Shown here one piece after another: positions 1 through 12,184 of a stretch of 64,000 bases of DNA. The stretch lies in NCBI GenBank assembly GCA_026413185.1, contig CM048646.1:25089004-25153003 (forward strand), written 5' to 3'. This DNA comes from Pueraria montana var. lobata. Taxonomy: Eukaryota; Streptophyta; Magnoliopsida; Fabales; Fabaceae. Within the stretch, counting starts at the first letter, position 1. Each line of letters starts with the position of its first letter. Both the position numbers and the translations under genes were made by a program. The notes under the pieces are model-generated. The model saw nothing but the letters and a program-made list of their open reading frames with translations, was not told where the DNA came from and ran no database searches.

Positions 1-654
1 AACGGTTCCATCAGTTTTTGATCGGTTCTTTGGCACACCGGTTTTGAGGGTCATCCAGACTAGATGACATATTGATTCCTGGTTCAACCGGCCGATTTGG
101 TCCGATTCTGAAAACACTGCATTTACTAGTGAAATATTAAACTTATTTGATTAATAATTTATATATCATTAACTACTTATATATACTTAATAATATAGAA
201 TTACAATGGTTTGTTAAAAAATAAATTATTATAATTTGATAAAATAGTGCACATATTCAACAATATCATTGTCCATGTATGGTTAGATTTAATATGTTGG
301 TATGAGTGAAACTAAGCTCAGATTCTTGAAAAAAGGTATTGAGTTCGTGTATTATGGATAGAAAAATATGAATGAAAGGAAAGACATAGTGACTAATCAG
401 GTTTCTCGACAAAAATTAATCATGGACAAAACTAATAAATATTTCCTACAATGTTAAACCCTAAAAAAAATATTAATATAAATTTATGATCACCTCTGCA
501 ATGTTAACCTAATAGTTGTTGGTCATCGTGAAGACAAATCAACCCAATTGGGCAAACTTTACCTGTAGTGTTAGGAACCTTAGGGCTAACCTAATGGTCA
601 CAACTTTGACTATGAAGATTCCTTGTAAAAGACAGAAAAAATAAAATAAAATAA
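1..654. other. Gene-free AT-rich stretch
   Basis: No coding region with recognisable similarity is visible. The first ~120 bases are less AT-rich than what follows and end in a purine-rich 'gattctgaaaacactgc', which looks like the edge of a truncated repeat continuing outside the window. The rest is simple AT-rich sequence. Confidence 0.5.
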
Positions 655-1830
655 AATATGCCTTATTATATTTTTGGTCTCTCCAGTACTGTAATTGTAC
701 AATTTTTGTTTTTTAGTTCCAATTGTGTAAATTAGATCTTTCACGTATTGCAATTATGTGATTTTAGTCCCTATTGTCTTCTGTGAAATATTTAACAAAT
801 TTTGCTATTGTGACACTAGATGATGAAGTGATAGCTGACATGTTGCCCAATACATATGTTGACGTGACTTAATTGGACTTTTGGTCCATTGCGATTAGGG
901 GATTTTGTGGTGTGGTTTGGTTCGATTTTTGGACAAAATATTATCTGAATCAAACACACAAACGATATGTGGTTTAGTTTGGTTCGGTTTGAATGTAATA
1001 TCAAATTCAAACCAAACCAAACCCATTTTTTGTGGTTTGGTTTAGATCGGTTTAGTAATTCTTTAATTATTTTTTTACTTTATTTTTGTATGAGTTTCAA
1101 TTTTTTTAATTTAACAAATAATAAAATAAATTGTTACAATCTAGAATCTAATAATTAATTGAGTCAAGATCAACTCTTCAAACGATATTTACATAAATTA
1201 TAAGGATTTGGTCAACAAAAAATAACAAATGAAAACAACCAAATTACAAAGATCTTACAAAAAAGTACATTACAAATTATTCATAGTTAATTACTTATGC
1301 ACTACCAATATTATAAACTAATAATCTAACCTAACTAAGAAAATTCCAATACAAAAAGAATCACATACTATCATTATAAAAATTGAGTTGTGACTTAAGT
1401 TATTTTAATGATAATTTATATAATATAAAAGAAAAATCAACATAAATATAATATGCGATTTATTTCGATTTGATTTGGTTTTCACAATAGAAACCAAAAT
1501 CTGAACCAAATCTCAATAAAAGCATACATTTTTTTATTTGCATTTTTTTAATCAACTTTTTAGTTAGATTTTACAGTTGAAAAAGTTCTGGTTCAGTTTT
1601 GATTGAGCACCCGTCCTCATTATTTAATCAATTTTCAATTTTTTTTCCAGATAAGTTAATTTTCATGTAATCATTAAGTGTGAAATAAACAAAATCTATG
1701 AAATATTTAATGCAAGATTGACAAAGAGACCAAAATTGTACAATTGATATCTAGAAAACTTAATTTGCAAAATTAAAATCTAGGAGACTAAAATCGTATA
1801 ATTACGATACATAATGGATCAAAAGTGCAA
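655..1830. repeat. Foldback (inverted-repeat) element, degenerate
   Basis: The left part reads 'ggtctct' (676-682) then 'gtacaatt' (698-705) and 'ttttagtccc'. The right part carries the reverse complements 'agagacc' (1725-1731) and 'aattgtacaatt' (1734-1745), then 'ggagactaaaatcgtataatt'. This is the terminal style of legume Mutator-type MITEs. An internal imperfect hairpin around 975-1022 pairs 'ttggttcggtttgaat' with 'attcaaaccaaaccaa'. Arms are diverged and I found no convincing target-site duplication, so exact ends are uncertain. Confidence 0.4.
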
Positions 1831-1906
1831 CTAAACCAATAAAATAGCTAAATTCTACTAGCTAGCTTGATTTTTAAATCAACAGCTTAGGATAAGATGC
1901 TAATTA

Positions 1907-2089
1907 CTAATACAAAGGAGAAGTAGAGTGATAAAGCAAATACAAATACAATTGATCAACATGACCAGAAGGACAAGTAAAACTTAAAACTACAAAGAGA
2001 GACATAAGGTGCATTTGTGTTGAACACATGCACATGATCCAAATAAGAGCAAGGTGGCGGCAACGATCAGAATGTCCAAAGAATTGCAA
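1907..2089 (-). pseudogene. Degenerate second coding segment of the block-A peptide gene
   Basis: The reading frame begins QFFGHSDRC, matching QFFGYDFSS at the start of the second coding segment in block B (62631-62822). It then diverges and has lost the long hydrophobic segment seen there. The upstream flank 'ccttgcaattctttgga' is conserved in both copies. I read this as a decayed paralogous coding segment. Family unknown. Confidence 0.4.
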
Positions 2090-2335
2090 GGGGGCATGAT
2101 TGCTGGCGATATAGGATGGTTTTGTGGCAAGGTTGACTAACTAGATCTCTGTGATGGTGGTGTTGGTTGCCAAATCAGAGGAAAAGGAGGAGGCAAGTAA
2201 AACTTAAAACCACAAAGAGTGACACAAGGTGCATTTTTTGTTTAATAATAATTCCATTATGGTTATTATTTAACTATAATACAATAACCCAATGGGTTCA
2301 TATTTTCACAATCATATCACGCTTATAGGATAGTC

Positions 2336-2584
2336 TCACACTGCACTCACAGTTTCCAGCAGGGCCTCGCACTGGCGGAGACCAAGAAAGTGAGGAGGCA
2401 CATAAGGATGGCAATCTGCATGGAGAGGACTTGGGCCATGACAGATAAAAAAATTGAAAGAGAGAAAGGAGGGTTTTATGGCAGGGATGAATGACCGGAT
2501 CTTGGTGATGGTTGCAGAATCGGAGAGAGCGGTGAGACTCAAGAGAATGGCGATCTGCATGTGGAGGAGTTGGGTAATGCCCAT
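2336..2584 (-). pseudogene. Signal-peptide ORF paralogous to the block-B gene
   Basis: The ORF is 82 codons. It opens MGITQLLHMQIAILLSLTAL, a typical signal peptide, followed by a short segment ending RSFIPAIKP. Block B has the equivalent MRMAQLLRMQIAILLVLTVL and QSFIPAIKP. After this shared part the block-A frame runs through a second, out-of-frame signal-peptide unit (2347-2439) and is probably no longer a real product. Function unknown; secretion is inferred only from the hydrophobic N-terminus. Confidence 0.4.
2347..2439 (-). CDS. Putative 30-residue secreted peptide
   Basis: A short ORF opens MAQVLSMQIAILMCLLTFLV and ends SASARPCWKL before a TGA. Nearly all of it is a signal peptide with a plausible cleavage after Ser-Ala-Ser-Ala, which would leave a tiny tail ARPCWKL. 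The core 'LxMQIAIL' is the same as in the neighbouring upstream ORF and in block B, so it seems to be an internal tandem duplication of the signal-peptide exon. It may equally be a first exon whose continuation is lost. No family recognised; expression evidence is absent. Confidence 0.3.
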   Translation of the reverse strand: MAQVLSMQIAILMCLLTFLVSASARPCWKL

Positions 2585-3114
2585 GACAGAGAATCAAACT
2601 ATAGAGATAGAGAACTGTCGAGCTTGCAAGAAGACACAAGGTTGAATCACTATAAATACTAGATGATATATCGTGGACTCCACGGAATAACAAAAATGTA
2701 TGATTTATAAATGGGTAAAAAATGTATTTAAATAATAAAATTGTCTCTTGAAAGTAATCTATTTTTAAATTTAGTTAAATATCTTTCCTCTTAAATAAAA
2801 GTCAATTTTTTATAATACTATATTTTAATTTTTTACTCATTATATTTTCCAATTAGATGCAAGCTTCAATAAGTAAAGAATGATTTGATTAAATCAATTG
2901 TAAACATGTAACAAAATTTTAAAATATATTATAGGCATTTTTGGGTCTAAACAATATGCATCCTTTACGGGAGACAATCCTACTACAGCCTTGTAAGACC
3001 ACTATGAGTGTAAAGTCTCTCCCTGAGTATTTAATGTAGTTGCATACCCCAAATTTAAACCCGAGACCATTGGTTGAGTTGAAACATTTCCATTTGTTAT
3101 TTTAAAATTTATAC

Positions 3115-4290
3115 TAATTTGTAGAAGTATTTAACATTTTCACAACAAACAATTAATCGCTGAAATTTAAAATTTTGCATGCCAATTGAATTAAAACTTT
3201 ACTTGGTGAATGTTTTAGTATAAAAATTACTCATTTACTTATGAAATAACATGCTTAAAGACATGAAAATTTAACATCATTTAATAATATTTATCTTTGG
3301 AAAAGTATATGGTTAACCACACTAAACTAATTATTAATAACATTTTTACACTAGGTTAACCATGAGTCAAATTTTTTACAATAAGATCGTTAACGAATTT
3401 GTAAAAATATTTAACCTTTTTACAACAAATAATTAACCACTAAAATTTAGAATTGAGTTTTGTATGTCATGTGAATTGAAACTTTACTTGGTGAATAACT
3501 TTAGTATAAAATTACTTATTTACTTATGAAAAAATCATAAAGAGGTGAAAATTTAACAACATTTAATAACCTTTTATCATTGAAAAAATACGTGGTTAAC
3601 CACACTAAACTACTAATTATCCACATATTTACACTTGGTTAACCATGAGTCAAATTTCTGACAAAAACACCATTAACTAATTTATAGAAGGATTTAATTA
3701 ACAATTTCACATCATGCAATTAACCAATAAAATTTAGCACTAAGTTTTGTATGCCATGTAAAATGAAACATTACTTGGTGAATGTTTTAATATAAAAATG
3801 ATTCATTTACTTATAGAAAAATTACGCTTAAAGATGCAAAATTTTAACAACATTTAATAACCTGTCTTTGAAAAAATTATGAACTTAACCATAATAAGCT
3901 GCTACTTAACCAAATATTTACACTAGGTTAATCATGAGCCAAATTTCATACAAAAAACACCATTAGCCAATTTATAGAAGAATTTATCCCTTTCACAGCA
4001 TGCAATAAACCAATAAAATTTAGAACTGAATTTTGCATGTCATGTGAAATGCAACTTTACTTGGTGAACGTCTTAGTATAAAAAGTATTCATTTACTTAT
4101 CAAAAAATCATGCTTAAAAACGTAAAAAATTAACAATTTAATAACCTTTTGTCTTTCAAAAAATGTAGTTAACTACACTAAACTACTGATTAACCACATA
4201 TTTACACTTGGTTAATCATAAGCCAAATTTCTAACAAAAACACCATTAACCAATTTATAGAAGAATTTACCCCTTTTCACAGTATTTGGC
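3115..4290. repeat. Tandem array, ~286-bp unit, about four copies
   Basis: The marker 'actttacttggtgaa' (with small changes) recurs at 3196, 3481, 3768 and 4054, spacings of 285, 287 and 286. Each unit also carries 'ggttaaccacactaaact', 'acacttggttaaccatgag' and 'ccaatttatagaagaattta'. Units are diverged by point changes and short indels, so the array is old. No ORF is conserved across units. The unit holds the palindrome GGTTAACC. Confidence 0.85.
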
Positions 4291-4837
4291 AAAAGAGAGG
4301 TGGCAATGAAATATAATAGGCTTGAGAAATACTACTATCGATGCTCAACTAAGTTCTTTTTTTCCTTCCGCAAAAAGATACAATTGTTTTTTTTTCTTTG
4401 ACAACATAAAATCAGGGTATGAACTATGAAGCACTAAATTACAACATTTATTATAAAACAAAATTTTCAGTTTGAAGTGATTAAGCCTCTATACTACACC
4501 TAGTTATTGCAAAGCATTTATAACTTTAGATACCATTTAATTTTCATAGTCATTTTGCATCCAAGTCGACATCACTAATAGAATATATCTCAGGAGTAAC
4601 TTCACTGCTTATCAGTTTCTCCTCTTATTCCTCTCTTCTTTTCCTCTCAGCCTCCCTATCCCTTTCTTCAATTATAGCCTTAGCTTGCTCATGTGTTGAG
4701 CTAACTGCTTCCCAAGACACAAGCTTATCCATGAACATTGATATGTAAACAAAGCACCAGTTTTGCAAAGATAACAAAGCAGTCATAAATATATACATCT
4801 ACTCTGCAACATTGAACATATTTTCTTTAAAATAAAA
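4291..4837. other. Gene-free stretch
   Basis: AT-rich sequence after the tandem array. No ORF, RNA gene or repeat boundary that I can support. Confidence 0.5.
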
Positions 4838-5372
4838 GGCCCTCATAAATTTTTTCTTTGTTTTTAGTCCCTAAAAATTGTTTATTTTGTTTTTAGTCCT
4901 TGATATTAATTTCAACTGTTAAGTGATGTCGTGGCGAACAAAATTTGCGTTTGAAAAATTTCTATTTAAGTTTCTATTAGTTTTTAACCGCTGCAAATTT
5001 TCTGGCAGACTAAAATAGTTAGAAATGTTAAAAAAAAAAAAAATCAAAACCTCGAACGCCAGATTTTCTAAAATCACAAGAAATGTTACAAAAGTAAACA
5101 TTTCTGACCACCAAAAATTTGTAGCAATTAAAAGTTACTAGAAACTTAATCAGAAAATTTTCACACACACTGTTTATGTCCGCCATGTCATCGCTTAACA
5201 GTTAAAATTAATGACAGGGACTAAAAATAGAACAAAAAATAGAACAAAACAATTTATGAGGGACTAAAAATAGAATAAAACAATTTATGAAGGACTAAAA
5301 ATAGAGAAAGAATTTATGAGGGACTAAAAACAGAAATCAAGATAAAATGAGGGACCAAAAACATATTTTACA
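4838..5372. repeat. Foldback MITE-like element with 'tttagtcc' arms
   Basis: The left arm reads 'ccctcataaattttttctttgtttttagtccc'. The right side carries its complement several times ('gagggactaaaaatagaa'). Nearer the centre 'tcaactgttaagtgatg' (4913 on) pairs with 'catcgcttaacagttaaaattaat' (ending ~5212). The right arm is extended by three or four tandem copies of 'aatttatgagggactaaaaatag'. This is the terminal style of legume Mutator-type MITEs. No clear TSD was found. Confidence 0.55.
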
Positions 5373-6099
5373 CCTATAACTATCTACATAAACTCCTATC
5401 TAGACTTTCCAATTTTGTCTCATGCAAACATAACAAATCAGGTTGGCATTCCCTGATTAATTTGTTGTACTTCCCTTTTCTTCACCCTTCCACCCAAGCC
5501 CTTGATGCTATATGTAATTATTTTCATAACACCTACCCCCTTCCTCCTTCCCACACACCTCAATTACCCTTTCACTCTTCCCCTCCTTTTTTTTTTTGTT
5601 GCATTTCTATCCCTACGTACTCTCCATTTGTTCCAATTGTGATACAACCTCTTCTTCATTACCTTGATACATCATGGCCAACAATTTTCCTACCTACCAC
5701 ACTTGAGTTACTGTTTCAGTAGGTCCTTTATTAATTATCATCCAATTCCCCGAAAGTGAATTTGCTTATAGCTACTGCAATTATCTGGATTTTTTGAATC
5801 CACTACTCACCATTAATCTTCTTTTGCAACTCTTAGCACTTCTTATTAACTACTCTCCTTCGCCCAACCTTAATTTGAATGCATCATTGCTGGATGCACC
5901 TTTTTGGATAAAAAAAGAAAAATCTATGTCACTATTTATACTTTGTCACGTACTCCATTTGTCACATTATCCCTTATAAAAGAAAATCTAATGACAAAAT
6001 AAAAAATATATATGTTAGTAAGATGATATATTAAATGAAAAAATTAATAAAGTTTTTAAGTACAATTAATTTTTTGTATGTCAGTTTAGTTGGTCACAT
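5373..6099. other. Gene-free stretch
   Basis: Pyrimidine-rich sequence around 5460-5720 gives a long open frame with low-complexity composition, which I do not accept as coding. Nothing else is recognisable. Confidence 0.5.
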
Positions 6100-6463
6100 T
6101 TTATTTACATGTCTTAATTCACACAAATTTATTTAAATTTGACGTAAACAAATGGATTTAATTTCAAAATAAATTAAAGTTAATAATTTAAATAATTTAA
6201 TTAGAATTGATGTACTATTGTCTATTCTAATTGAATTTCACCTTGGCTGCAACCAAACTATTTTTTCTTAAAAACATTTACTTGATTTAAATCATGTAAT
6301 GTAGCTTATTTTGGTCAAAGTAACTTATAAGCTAGTCAAAAGAGCTTATAACCTCTCCAAAAGCCTTACCAAACACACTCTTAAATTCTTAAAAAATTAA
6401 TGTAGTTAAAATTTACTTTCTATGTTGTTGAATTTAGAATAGTTTCCCCTTTAACTTCATATT
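6100..6463. repeat. Left half of a diverged paralogous repeat (occupied target)
   Basis: Sequence such as 'aattgaatttcaccttgg' and 'agtttcccctttaacttcata' corresponds to 18560-18830. The continuation resumes at 17160 beyond the inserted nest and corresponds to 18840-19170. The pair shows what the locus looked like before the insertion at 6464-17154. Confidence 0.6.
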
Positions 6464-8130
6464 TGTTGGGTAACGTGGACCAAAACAACCACGGCTGAAA
6501 TTTACCCATCACTAGATCCATGTGAAAAAGCATAAGTTGTGTTTAGTATTTTACCTTTGGAGTGTGATACTTCCTTTTTCAATCACGTAGTTGAACAATC
6601 ATGAGCTGAACCTCTAGCGGGTCCATACGAACAAAATCCTCCACCTCTCACTATTGAGGAAGGGAGAGCAATGCCAACTGTGTCTTCAGGAGGGTCAATG
6701 ACGACTAGGGTTTCTTACGCACACTAAGTGTAGTATGCGGTAAGAATAATGGTTTCAGTAGGGGTGGGTATATGGGTTGAGGCCCGAGGACCGTCTCATT
6801 TAGCCTGCAGCCTATGTGGTTATGGGCCTTAAAAAAATTCAATTCACATGACTATAAAGGATTTTTAGCCTGGACTGTGTAGCTCGTTGACTTCATGGGC
6901 TTTATCCACAAGCCTCGCGAGCTGGCTGCTAAGATTTAAACTATATAGTGCATTTGACTCGTAGACACTCACACTACACTAAATAGTGGCAAAGAGAGTG
7001 AGACGCGCACACAATTACACAAACGTGATAAACCTAATTTCCTCTAATTGGAATCAGATCCTTCGTTCCGCCGCACAACGCCTGTGGTTGTTGTTAGAAG
7101 TGAAGACATGGAAGATGTCTAATATCTCAAAATCTCATAGTTTTGATGATAAAAAATGATATTAAATCTTGATATACTAATGAAGTTTATTGAAGTCATG
7201 CAGGAAAAACTTGCATCCAATGAAGTTATAGGTATAATCTTTCTTGACTTAGATGCCAAAATTGTTTTAATTGAACATGTGTCCAAAGCACTAATAATGG
7301 ATATCGTCCAACCTTTTTACTCAAATACACATTGCTGATAAAAAAAAATACCACATTGCATCCAATGTGATATTAAAAGACTGCGTCCAAAAGCTTAAAT
7401 TGAAAACCCAACGTCCAAATGCACTGTCTTTCTTTCGTCCATCTTGGTTAAGAAAACTTTCTATATTATTTCTATCTACACATAAGTTTTCTTCATCAAA
7501 AAAGGTATACACGTGAGAAGCTCTTTGATCAATGATGATTCACTCAAAAGTTTCATTTGCTCTTATATTCCCTCTACCTTTTTTCTTGAATTGCCTAAAA
7601 TTTGATTTTTAAGTATTTGTTACTAGGAAAGATAAGCAGACCTTTAATAGAATATGCTCTGATTCAAGTCATTTTCATACAAGTACTGGAGACAACCGCT
7701 CAGAAAAGGATTGTACCTTTTTGTTTCTCTCTCCTCATTAGAATTGGACACGTCGAAAGCAATCATGTGCCATGTTCCTAAATGGGAAGATTTCAATGGG
7801 CTCTCATTCTCACAACCGTCACCTTTCCAATTAAGCTTATATATTTCAAAATTAGAGCTTTGAAGAGTAACGAGAATTAAGAGAAAGCAATAGAACAATA
7901 ACACTCTGAGATACTAAGCTCTCAAGTCATTGGACGAAATGCTCTATGATACAAAGATGGATCATTTGTTGTGCAAAGTTATTCTGATTTGTGTTTTAAT
8001 TTCATATCCTCACCGTGTGAGTTGATTACTTGTAATCTTTGAAACATTTGCTATTTGTGAAAGCCAGGAGTGACTTTGTGACAAAAGAATGCTTGGGTTT
8101 ATCAATCTCAGAGGAAGATTAGTAGTGTGC

Positions 8131-9420
8131 TAATAAACCGGACTTTGATTGTATTTTGATGTGAGTTTAGATGCCATTTTCATACATTTTGAATATATTT
8201 TATTGGCAAAACTCACTGTTTGGTGTTAGTTGGTGCAAGACAGGTACTCAAGAGGCTTCATGAGGAAAAGAGTTGAAAATTGCATTTTTTGGAGCAAAAA
8301 TGCCACTGTCTAGAGGACCAAGAAAAAAAGGCCAGAATTGAAGTAACGCAAGGACCATGGCCATGGTAAATTACCATGGCCATGGTAAATTTACCATGGC
8401 CATGCTGGTTGCGTAGTAGAATTGGACTTTTATGCAAGGACCACGGCCGTGGTCATTTTACCACGGCCGTGGTAAGTTGCGCTGTCAGCCATTTAAAATT
8501 TGAATTATTATAAATAGGATAGGAAACCCTTTTATCTTTATCTTTTGTTATATTTCGAAAACTGAGGGTTGTGGGTGAGAAAGAGGTCCTGTGAGAGACT
8601 CCGAGCTGCGGGAGGACGTAGAGAACACCATTGGGGATCATCACTGTAAAGTTTCTTCTCTTTTGTAATCTTTATGTCTTCTTTTGAGTTTTCTGGCTTA
8701 ATCATGAACATGAGTGGCTAGTTTCTCTTAGCCCCGGATTGTGATGTAGCTGTACCCTTGTACCCCCGTTTCTAATTTTAATAAAATCTCGATGTTATTC
8801 AGTTATTTGTATCTCTTCACTACTTTTATTGCTTTTAGGACCGATCAGTCTAAACATAAGTTAATCTCTTGTCTATGATCAATTGCTTGCGATTAACTGA
8901 ACTGTGAAGTGATTGGATTTGTACAATTTGCATGATCAAACTTATTGTATGAATTTCCAGTAGATTAACCTGTTAATCAACCTCTCTGAGAATTATCATT
9001 TGCTCTAAATTAATTCACCTATGATCAATTGGGAATTAAATTAGGGGAAATAGCGTTATTAACTATGATCAATTGTTAATTAACGAATTTAAGAGGTCGC
9101 TGGCAAGTAACACATTTAGGAATTTTATTAAGATTAGAATTGGGGGAAAAAGGGGTACATGTGAAATCACAATCCTAGGCTTCTTTATCATAATTGTTCT
9201 CACAGTAATCTTTCTGCTCCGATTCTCTTTCTTTTGAAAAGAATAATTGACCAACATTATTCTCAATTTGATTTTTATATTCTGGATTGCTTAGTTATTT
9301 GCGAGATTGATTATTTGGGAATGCGACTGGTCCTTTGGGTTCAATATCCGGACTCCTAGAGTCCATTGTTACTACTGCGTAGGGTACGCTTGCCCTTTGC
9401 GAACACATTTTTACGCATCA
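8131..9420 (+). repeat. 5' LTR of Athila-type copy 1
   Basis: 1290 bp. The first dinucleotide is TA (TG in the 3' LTR, a G-to-A change) and the end is CA. It contains five phased palindromes, a TATA box at 8509-8516 and a likely polyadenylation hexamer 'aataaa' near 8778. Confidence 0.9.
8354..8516 (+). promoter_or_regulatory. LTR promoter: phased palindromes plus TATA box
   Basis: Perfect palindromes ACCATGGCCATGGT start at 8354 and 8373, with an imperfect third at 8393. Perfect palindromes ACCACGGCCGTGGT start at 8440 and 8460. Start-to-start spacing inside each run is 19-20 bp. The last one ends 35 bp before the TATA box TATAAATA (8509-8516). The arrangement recurs in the 3' LTR and in both LTRs of copy 2. 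A role as paired transcription-factor sites is inferred. Confidence 0.7.
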
Positions 9421-9426
9421 AGTTTC

Positions 9427-9444
9427 TGGCGCCGTTGCCGGGGA
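9427..9444 (+). other. Primer binding site of Athila-type copy 1
   Basis: TGGCGCCGTTGCCGGGGA, six bases after the LTR end. This is the conserved Athila/Tat-type PBS, generally assigned to a tRNA-Asp 3' end. It sits between the CA of the LTR and the leader before gag. Confidence 0.9.
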
Positions 9445-9726
9445 CTAGTTGTGTAGTTCCTAGATAATTTATTTTGTGAAAATTAAGCAATTCTGGTTCA
9501 TATTGTTCATAGTTTTCATTCCTTTTAATTTTCTGTTTTATCTATTTTTTATTTTTATTATTTTTTTATTATTATTTTTATTTATTTTATTTTATTTTAT
9601 TTTATTTCGTTTGTTTAATTTTTGAATTTTTATTTTATTTTATTAAAAAAAAAAACTCCGTTTATTTTAATTAGTCATTCTCTTTTGCCAGTTGCGTTTT
9701 GATCCCTTTTTCTGTGTTGACAGTTT
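9445..9726 (+). other. Untranslated leader before gag
   Basis: T-rich leader with a run of (TTTTA)/(ATTT) simple sequence at about 9540-9650. No ORF. It probably contains the packaging and dimerisation signals, but nothing specific is visible. Confidence 0.5.
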
Positions 9727-12007
9727 ATGCTAACCAGATCCCAAAGGCCAGAGCTTGTGAACAAACCTGAGATTGAAAGGGTTGCCCGAAAGAACAGAGC
9801 GGAACAAAGAAGAAGAGTAATGGCTGAAGAAAATGACCCACCGGTGGAGCAGTCTCTGTTAAACTATCTCACTCCTCAAGTTGGGGTAGCTAACAGCATC
9901 CTATTGCCAGCACTGGGGGATGTCAATTTTGAATTGAAACATGGCTTCCTCCAGATGATAGAGAGTAACCAGTTCCATGGGCTGGCTACTGAGGACCCAG
10001 TGGAACATCTGAGAAGATTCATGAGGATGGCCAGTACTGTAAGATATCCTCGGGTGTCTGCTGAATATATCAGACTGGCTGCTTTCCCATTCTCACTCAA
10101 CGGGAAAGCTCTCAATTGGTTGTCCTCACTTCCGGCCAACAGCATCACTACCTGGGAGATGTGCACCAACAATTTCCTCCGGAAATACTATTCTGTAGTG
10201 AAGACAGACCAGATACAGAGAGAGATAGGCAATTTTGCTCAGAGGGAGCAGGAGAGGCTGTCAGAAGCCTGGGACAGATTTCAGGAGCTACTTCGTAGTT
10301 GCCCACATCATGGGTTTAGCCAGCAGAGAATCATCCAAATTTTTTATGGAGGTGTGTCCAGCCATAACAGGACTAGCCTCGACGCTGCTTGTGGAGGTTC
10401 CCTGATGGCTAAATCACCAGCAGAGGCAAATAGAATCATTGAAGCCATGACCTCCAATGCCTACAACCACACTGCAGATAGACGTATTCTGATGAAACCG
10501 GTGAACCAAGTGGAAGCTGGAACATCTAGTTCAAGCATTGATCAGAAGCTGGAGAAGTTATCTAAGCAGATGGAGACCGTGATGAAAGCACAGGTACAGC
10601 TTCTGACTGCAGCTCTTCCACCACCCACTTGTGATAAGTGTGGGGAAGCCCATAGAGGAGAATGCCTTGTGAATAATGCACTTGCTCAAGCTATGGAGGA
10701 GGTAAATTATGCCAGTGGGAAGAGTGCAGAATATGATCCCTACTCCAACACATTCAACCAAGGATGGAGGGATTATCCTCACCTTTCTTGGAGAAACCAG
10801 AGGGACCAAGGTCCCAGGCAGGAGCTGAATCAAAATGTGTATAGGCCTCCACATATGCAAAATCAGAGGTCAAGACAAGAAGAGAGAATGCCATCACTGG
10901 AGGATGTCATGATGCAATATATAGCCAAGAGTGATGAGCGCATAAAGACTATGGAGTCTCAGCTTTCTAGCATGCGAGCTTTACTATCCCAAAGAGCTCC
11001 TGGTACCCTTCCTTCCCAAACTGAAACTAATCCTAAGAAGGAGGAGGTGAATGTTGTGATGACTAGGAGCAACAAGGCTAAAGAGGAGCAGAAGAAGAAA
11101 GAAGAGTCAGCTCCAAGTCTAGAAGAGGAGGTTCTTACTGAAGAGAACCCAACTATTGAGAAAGAGAAGGAAAAGGAGGTACTGACACCTCCTCAGGTAA
11201 GTGTTCCTTTCCCCCAAAGGTTGAAAGACAAGAGTGAGGATAGGTATTTTGCTAGATTTGTAGAGATGCTGAAAGGTTTGCATATTAATATCCCCTTCGC
11301 TGAGGCGATTGCTCAAATGCCAAAGTACGCCAAGTATTTAAAAGAAATTCTTTCAAATAAAGGAAAGTTGGCAGACTTTGCTACAATTGGCCTCAACGAA
11401 GAATGCTCTGCTGTGATTTTAAAGAAATTGCCTCCTAAGCTTAAGGATCCCGGGAGTTTTTCAATTCCTTGTACTATTGGCAATTTGCAATTTGATAGAG
11501 CATTATGTGATTTGGGTGCTAGCATTAATCTAATGCCTTATTCTGTTTATAAGAAGTTGGGGTTACAAGAACCCCAACCCACTGATATCTCTATTTTGCT
11601 TGCAGACAGGACTCTCACCTATCCGTGAGGAATAGTGGAGAACTTGTTGGTTAAGGTTGGGAAATTTATTTTCCCTGCTGACTTTGTTATTTTGGACATT
11701 GAGGAGGATGAGGAAATCCCAATTATTTTGGGACGACCCTTCCTCAACACAGGAGATCCTGTGATTGAGGTCAGAAAAGGGAGCTTTGAGGCTAGGTGAT
11801 GAGGAGGAAGTGATTAAAGTGTATGATACTGCAAAAAGCTCCTCCTCTTCCGCTTCCTGTAATTTTGTGCAAGCCATTGACAAGGTGAAGATGATTGATA
11901 CCGAGCTTCACCCAAATGTGGGGAAGGAAGCTCCTGGCTATAGAGTAGATGGGCATGCTGAAGGTTTACTGCAAGAAAGGAATATCACCTTGTTTGAGGG
12001 AGGTTGA
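9727..12007 (+). pseudogene. gag-PR: Gag-protease polyprotein of Athila-type copy 1, broken
   Basis: The frame starts at ATG 9727 (MLTRSQRP...) and is open to a TGA at 11626-11628. In copy 2 this codon is CGA, so the stop is a CpG C-to-T change. A second break is a 5-bp deletion near 11783 relative to copy 2. Domains: a retrotransposon Gag domain around residues 80-230 (HLRRFMRMAS... WLSSLPANSITTWEMC...FLRKYY), a zinc-knuckle-like CDKCGEAHRGEC near residue 300, a Lys/Glu-rich linker, and an aspartic protease whose active-site motif is DLGAS (residues ~600). The second protease motif IILGRPFL lies after the stop. Gag would form the particle and the protease would process it. No polymerase follows, so the element would depend on an autonomous relative. 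Confidence 0.88.
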
Positions 12008-12184
12008 TTTCCTTTTCACCCGTCAGGCTCGGGACGTTAAACAAGCGCTGCTCAGGAGGCAACCTGAGAAGAGTGGGTTCATGAACCCACTGTATCCTTT
12101 TAATTATTTTATTTTGCATTCTAGAGCTTAGAGCTTAGGAACTGTTTTTTTTTTTTTTTTTTTTGGTTGTTCTCGCATGTGGGG

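Larger units (their letters stand above)
1835..3090. repeat. Block A of a long-range direct duplication
   Basis: This block matches 61975-63470 in the same orientation: 'gctagcttgatttttaaatcaa', 'agcttaggataagatgct', the signal-peptide coding stretch, 'atgatttataaatgggtaaaaaatg', and the tail 'gagaccattggtt.agttgaaac' all recur in the same order. The two blocks lie about 60 kb apart, almost all of the interval being transposons. Block A holds a 30-codon secreted-peptide ORF and pseudogenic remains of the gene seen in block B. Confidence 0.75.

Noticed and set aside
5462..5722. 86-codon plus-strand ORF
   Set aside because: Pyrimidine-rich low-complexity stretch (poly Pro/Phe/Ser), no homologous feature.
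9069..9266. Repeated ~62-65-codon ORFs in the Athila-type LTRs (also 14854, 49559, 55240)
   Set aside because: Present only because the LTR sequence is repeated four times. AT-rich composition, no start context or domain.
9876..10172. 98-codon ORF antisense to gag (and its twin at 54364-54660)
   Set aside because: Shadow frame of the conserved Gag domain; conserved only because gag is.
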